NCBI GenBank assembly: GCA_025174535.1
Contig: JALBUN010000001.1
Location: 2,170,001-2,234,000, forward strand
Reading direction: 5' to 3'
Length of the DNA stretch: 64,000 nucleotides
Source of the DNA: Cantharellus purpuraceus
Lineage: Eukaryota; Basidiomycota; Agaricomycetes; Cantharellales; Hydnaceae
The position numbers and the translations under genes were made by a program. Shown here piece by piece: positions 59,832 to 64,000 of this stretch (position 1 is the stretch's first letter; each line of letters begins with the position of its first letter). The notes under the pieces are model-generated. The model saw nothing but the letters and a program-made list of their open reading frames with translations, did no database searches and was not told the DNA's origin.

Positions 59832-61343
59832 ACTTGTGGTTGAGAAGCATTCATCGCAGTCGTGCAGATTCTATTGGAGATAACCTGTACATACCATGTT
59901 TTCAGAGTGTATAGTGATCAGGGTCATAGTACGTGGTGCCAAGTAAATTTCTTGATTGATGTCATAATGCATGATTAGGATTGGCGGTGCTTCGAGTGGG
60001 TGTGGAAAGGAAAAAAGTTCATAAATGCAAAACAAGCCACCGACTATGAAAGTTGGATATAGATAGGAGTTGCAGGCTAATTTCATGCTGCAGACAATTA
60101 CTTGAATGCAGTAGGTGGAGTGACGATGAGTGGTGCAACCAAGTCGACAATGCCACGGACAGCTTGATTTAACGTGAACGACTCGATTATCATTGCTGAT
60201 CCATGTGCTGTTCCAGGATTGTGCGTCTTAGTTTGTGGAACGGGGATATCGCGGCCTAGAGAATGTATGTGAGAATCACTGTTCAACGACCCGTTCCACT
60301 GCCACCACCGCGTGCACATAGCTATCAACGTTCGAGTGTCACACAGCGTCATTCCTTCTCGTCGGCTCCTGGCCATTGAAGAATCAAGGTATCGTTATAG
60401 TCGACGTACTTTGCCAAGGTTGACGATCCAAAGTTGCGTGCTTATCGGCATCTCAGATTACCCGACGTAGCATGGTGCCACCTTGAAGGTACGGTTCAAC
60501 ACCTTAGCTTGCGAATCTGCTACAACTGCTCGGGAGAGACGTGACGCTTCATGAGTCAACGATGAAGTGAATCGGCTCAGTGCTGCCCGTCAGATGACTC
60601 GGAAGGACTAAGATTGGACTTTGGAAATAGCGGCGTATCGGGGGAGCTGCACCCTCGGAATTCCAGCAACGATGACCGGCATTTGCTTTCAATTAACGGG
60701 TTTCTAGCACAGTACCTCGTCGCCGGTGGCTGGTTTAATGTGCTGCGCTAGTTAACGACGTCTAGTGTGCTGGAGACGTCGTTGGATGTTTCTTGGAAGT
60801 CTTCGAGTCCCTATCAGCATATCAACACAAGACTTGGGGCGCAGATGACGAGAGGAGGGGCTCACCCCTGATGCTCGATTTTCAGTCCGTGCTGCCTCCG
60901 ATATCGTAATGCATCCCATATCGCGATGCTTCCCCCTTCCCGCAGCTATAAACGCTGGAATGATGCATCGGTGATTCAAGATTAACCTGTTCTATCGGCC
61001 ATCTCGTGAATGGTTCTGAAAATGTTAACCTTTCAAAGCTGATGGTGTGCAACTGACGACAAGACTTGCTGGTAGTTCCTCGATGCAGGGTTGCGAAGAG
61101 TTGACGTGCAGGCCGAACGAATGTTCACGTTACGTCCGAGGCCGCGGAGCGGAGAGGAGAGGGCCACTTGTTGACCTCTTTCTCTCCGACCTCTGACAGT
61201 ACTGTGTTGGGTATAGCATCCCCCACCAATGGATCGCGATGGTGATAGCATGTATGTATGGCCGGATTCGATTCCATGTCCCAGCGAGTGGTACTCGAGA
61301 AACAAATTTCTAGGCTGAGCTATAATGCTGAAAAACTTGATAT
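59832..61343. other. Low-density region with a possible minus-strand exon cluster
   Basis: About 1.5 kb without a confident gene. On the minus strand, 60098-60376 keeps an open frame of about 90 codons. Just upstream at about 60440 a short frame begins MPISTQLWIVNLGK and is followed by a good donor, GTACGT. Together they could be a small two-exon gene, but no family was recognised. The rest (60450-61343) holds only short frames. Confidence 0.3.
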
Positions 61344-62821
61344 ATGACCTCTATTATATCTCTTGATCCATTATGTTACACGTGCCTCCTTCCTGGCCTT
61401 CTCGGTCTTTCCTCCTCTTCGGTGGACGTACCACCACTTTTTGTCGGTCTTTCCGCGTTGCTCGGAGCGTTGTACTGCTCGAGCGTTCTCATGCAGAGTC
61501 TGCATTTGACAGGACTGCTAATATGTGAGTTACAATTCCTTACCTAGTCAAGATCATCCTTTTCATTAAATTTGTTTCCATTAGCTGCCAATATTCAGTC
61601 ACAATTTAGAGTAGCCACACAGGATAAGACTGTCTCGCTCGGCAGTAAAAAAAATCCTGTCCATCTAATTTATTTCTCCCCTAGAGCTTATCCTCAACCC
61701 ATGCCTGATGGTCATGGCAATGCTGCCCCCCATCGCCCACTCTCATACAAAAGCGTCCCACAGAACTGCCTCAACGTGAGCTAACTCACCCCCCTCTTTC
61801 GCTCTGATGGCCTACAACTCGAACTCGTAAGTTCCCTGCTCATTCCTCGCTCGCTCTTTCGGCTTACGTTATTGTCAGCAGATTTGTGACACTCTCGACT
61901 CTCTGCGTGGGCACAGGGACAGGCGGTTCAACCAATATGCTAGCGTGTGTTGACTTACTTACACTACCCCTCTTACACAGGCTGATCTGTCTCTAGCCGT
62001 GTCACGATCATTGATTTCCAGGGGCATACTTTGATGGATACATATGTACTTCCAACAATGCCTGTGGTCGACTACCGCACAGCTTCCACTGGCATTGACG
62101 CTAATGTTCTCAATGCGAGTAAGCCCCTGACACTACTATTCGTCCTCTTTCATCATGAAGCAACTTATGAAATCTAATTAGGCTCCGCGTGCAACTTCTC
62201 TAAAGTTCAGCGCCATGTTGCTGAGGTGTGGCTTGTTTCATTCATATTGTCGTGATTGACATGCGTTGCAGTTGATCAGAGGGAGAATCGTGATTGGGTA
62301 CTGCTTGTGGTCGTATGTCACCCTGTGCAATCTACCTAGTGCTCATCTAACTATATCTATTCCAACTCAGAGACTTATCCGTACGACATGTATTGTCTTG
62401 AAAGCCTCGCTTTCATTGACCATGTGTAGGTTCTGGGAATCACCCATCCTGCGGCAATGACGCGAGACGTGGCATTATTCATGCCTTTTCGACTAGCCCT
62501 TGGAAAGCCCAAACAGATGGTTGGTCTGCCCACTTTGATGCATCATTTAATGCGCCGGCAAATCCAGATGGGTAGACATGATTCTGTAAGCAATAGAACT
62601 TCCCCTTGCGTTTCGACCATGAATTGACTGATTGGTCTGCAGTTGGAAAATGGTCGAGCATCCCTCGACCTGTATCGCTCACACAGTGTCAACTGGTAGA
62701 TGAGTTCATCATCATATCTTGTGAACACTTCACCGAATGCTTCCTTAGGGAGGCCGCTATATCAACAGGGCAGTGGCCATGTGCATTACCGCCGAGCTCG
62801 TTTTCTCGGTGCTATCTGTGA
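61344..62821 (+). CDS. Rex4-like exonuclease-fold protein, catalytically degenerate
   Basis: About nine exons give a full-length member of the Rex4 (DEDDh 3'-5' exonuclease) fold. An N-terminal hydrophobic region (LCYTCLLPGLLGLSSSS, LFVGLSALLGALYCSSVLMQ) precedes QPMPDGHGNAAPHR. Fold segments follow: FVTLSTLCVGTGTGGSTNML, RVTIIDFQGHTLMDTYVLP, DYRTASTGID, IVIGYCLWSDLSVLGITHPA, RDVALFMPFRLALGKPKQM and HDSLENGRASLDLYRSH. The last exon ends WPCALPPSSFSRCYL at TGA 62819-62821. In active Rex4 the first motif reads LDCEMVG; here it is LSTLCVG, so both acidic residues are gone. In the last motif the usual H..ED becomes H..EN. The Asp in LWSDL and the His remain. It probably does not cut RNA. Splicing was chosen by homology at each junction. 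Confidence 0.75.
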
Positions 62822-63758
62822 ACCCGACTCAGACTTTGGTTCATCAAAATGATTGCTCATCGTCTTGCAGCGTGCAGCGTTCTACTAGCCTTTACTACGC
62901 GATAGACGCTCTACTTTACACTTATGCTATGTGTCCGTTAGAACTCGTTTGCTGTCCGTGGATATCATTAGGGTACGCACAGAGAGCCCTTATGAGATTT
63001 ACTATTTGTGTCTGTAGTCGAGATCACCCAATTGATGGACAAATACATAAGAAATATTCTCCTAGTAAATGTTCGCTATTACCGATACACTGAATGATGA
63101 ATGAGCTCGATGACGTCATTCTATGAGGGTGTACTACCTGAAGAAGTAGTGAGGGGCCCAGGCTGGATTTAGTATTTAACTACTAGATCGCCTTCTTTGG
63201 TATTTGAATACGCCTGTGGAATCGTGAGTGCCAGAAACATAGGAAAAGGGAACCAGAAATATGACATTTTTACCAGTGATTTGCGCTGTTCCTCTTCCAC
63301 ACCCTTAACCACTGTGAGAGCTCAAGTGCTCAGATTGCAGAACGAATTAAAGGGGGCGCGTGGAAAATATCCATACCTGCACCAATGGGTTGGCTTGAAC
63401 CCTACTTCCACTTGGGATGAACACATGATATCTTGCACGAGGCCTAAGGAGAACGTGCGGAATGTCTCTTGGATTTTGTCAGTCATTGGACGTGCCTGTT
63501 CACGCGTGCCAAAGAAGAAACTAGGCTACGTCATTTCACTAGGGTGTTGGATGTCACTTGTGGATCGATACTCTGGTTAACCAGCTTATATTGCTATTTC
63601 ACGTGTGCTTAAACAGTGCTACTGTCAATTTACTTAATTTATTCAGCGTCCTTGCAGTACAACATCAACACACGCAGCCAAAATACTAGGTGAAAACTCA
63701 CAAGCTTCGGGGTAGTGCCTAAAAATGCCATTGGCAAAGCCTTTCCGACGCTCGCTCT
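62822..63758. other. Intergenic DNA
   Basis: About 940 bp without a supported gene. The plus strand has a 127-codon open frame at 63197-63580, but it shows no family motif and sits in DNA with no splice or codon support, so I leave it out. Confidence 0.3.
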
Positions 63759-64000
63759 TTAAATATCCTTCGAGTTCTTATCCAACCCTATCCCTGAGGA
63801 CAAAAAGAGTATTATACGAGTCACTGTTTCTCTAGGTTCCCATACGTTTGGGAAATGAAAATGTGAGGCCCTCAAGGACTTGAAAGATCGTCGGATCAGT
63901 AATCGACACCTTGGATCCCACGAGAACATCAGTCCCGGTTTTTTCAAGCACCGTCTCAAAGTATCAGGAATTTTGGTATGCGAAATCTGCGGAAGTCCTC
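63759..64000 (-). CDS. Partial gene, C-terminal exons of an unrecognised protein
   Basis: On the minus strand two exon fragments fit together. An upstream piece encodes TVLEKTGTDVLVGSKVSITD and FQVLEGLTFSFPKR. A 56-nt intron (GTATGG...CCTCAG) is followed by IGLDKNSKDI and TAA at 63759-63761. The joined reading is continuous, hydrophilic and protein-like, and the introns have normal size. The 5' part lies outside the window. I do not recognise the family. Confidence 0.4.
   Translation of the reverse strand, partial: GLPQISHTKIPDTLRRCLKKPGLMFSWDPRCRLLIRRSFKSLRASHFHFPNVWEPRETVTRIILFLSSGIGLDKNSKDI

Noticed and set aside
63197..63580. 127-codon plus-strand frame near the window end
   Set aside because: No recognisable motif, no neighbouring exons, and an unsupported start.

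Overview
The window looks like nuclear DNA of a filamentous basidiomycete, most likely an Agaricomycete. Genes are compact and mostly split by many introns of about 50-60 nt with GT/AG ends and CTRAC-like branch sites. The gene set is typically fungal: WDR70, a BET bromodomain protein, MPH1, RBM26/27-type and PUB1/TIA-1-type RNA-binding proteins, Ypt7, ATG16, prohibitin, septin and mitochondrial MSH1. A BIM1-like copper protein, a Rex4-like family and an uncharacterised trypsin-like family also fit Agaricomycetes. I see no CRISPR array, rRNA gene, convincing tRNA gene, intact transposon or bacterial-type operon. Coding spans run from start to stop codon across introns; all splice sites were read by eye.

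Layout. 0.3-8.5 kb (+): a divergent WD40 protein, WDR70 and a two-bromodomain/ET protein. 8.8-14.1 kb (-): a G-patch/zinc-finger protein and a tandem pair of intracellular GH5 glycosidases. 14.5-18.9 kb (+): MPH1/FANCM helicase. 19.0-24.8 kb (-): an RBM26/27-type protein, a GPI-anchored BIM1-like copper protein with ultrashort introns, and a decayed trypsin-like protease. 25.0-26.4 kb (+): an intronless secreted lipase-like hydrolase. 26.6-29.9 kb (-): branched-chain aminotransferase and a single-pass membrane protein. 30.2-31.9 kb (+): a PXA-domain protein. 32.0-34.0 kb (-): 6-phosphogluconolactonase and Ypt7/Rab7. 34.3-35.3 kb (+): ATG16. 35.8-43.8 kb (-): PUB1/TIA-1-like protein, prohibitin-1, ASNSD1-type asparagine-synthase-like protein and 6-phosphogluconate dehydrogenase. 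45.2-48.8 kb (+): mitochondrial aconitase, tail-to-tail with MSH1 (48.8-53.1 kb, -). 53.2-58.3 kb (+): septin and an MIT-domain protein. 58.6-64.0 kb: a lower-density region with an orphan multi-exon gene, a Rex4-like protein that has lost catalytic residues, and the 3' end of a gene leaving the window.

How the genes relate. Most are unrelated housekeeping genes, as expected for a fungal chromosome. A few neighbourhoods make functional sense. Ypt7 and ATG16, both autophagy factors, share a 233-bp divergent promoter. The two consecutive oxidative pentose-phosphate enzymes lie about 9 kb apart on the same strand. The most unusual items are the microintrons, several probable GC-AG introns, the degenerate Rex4-like protein and the decaying protease.
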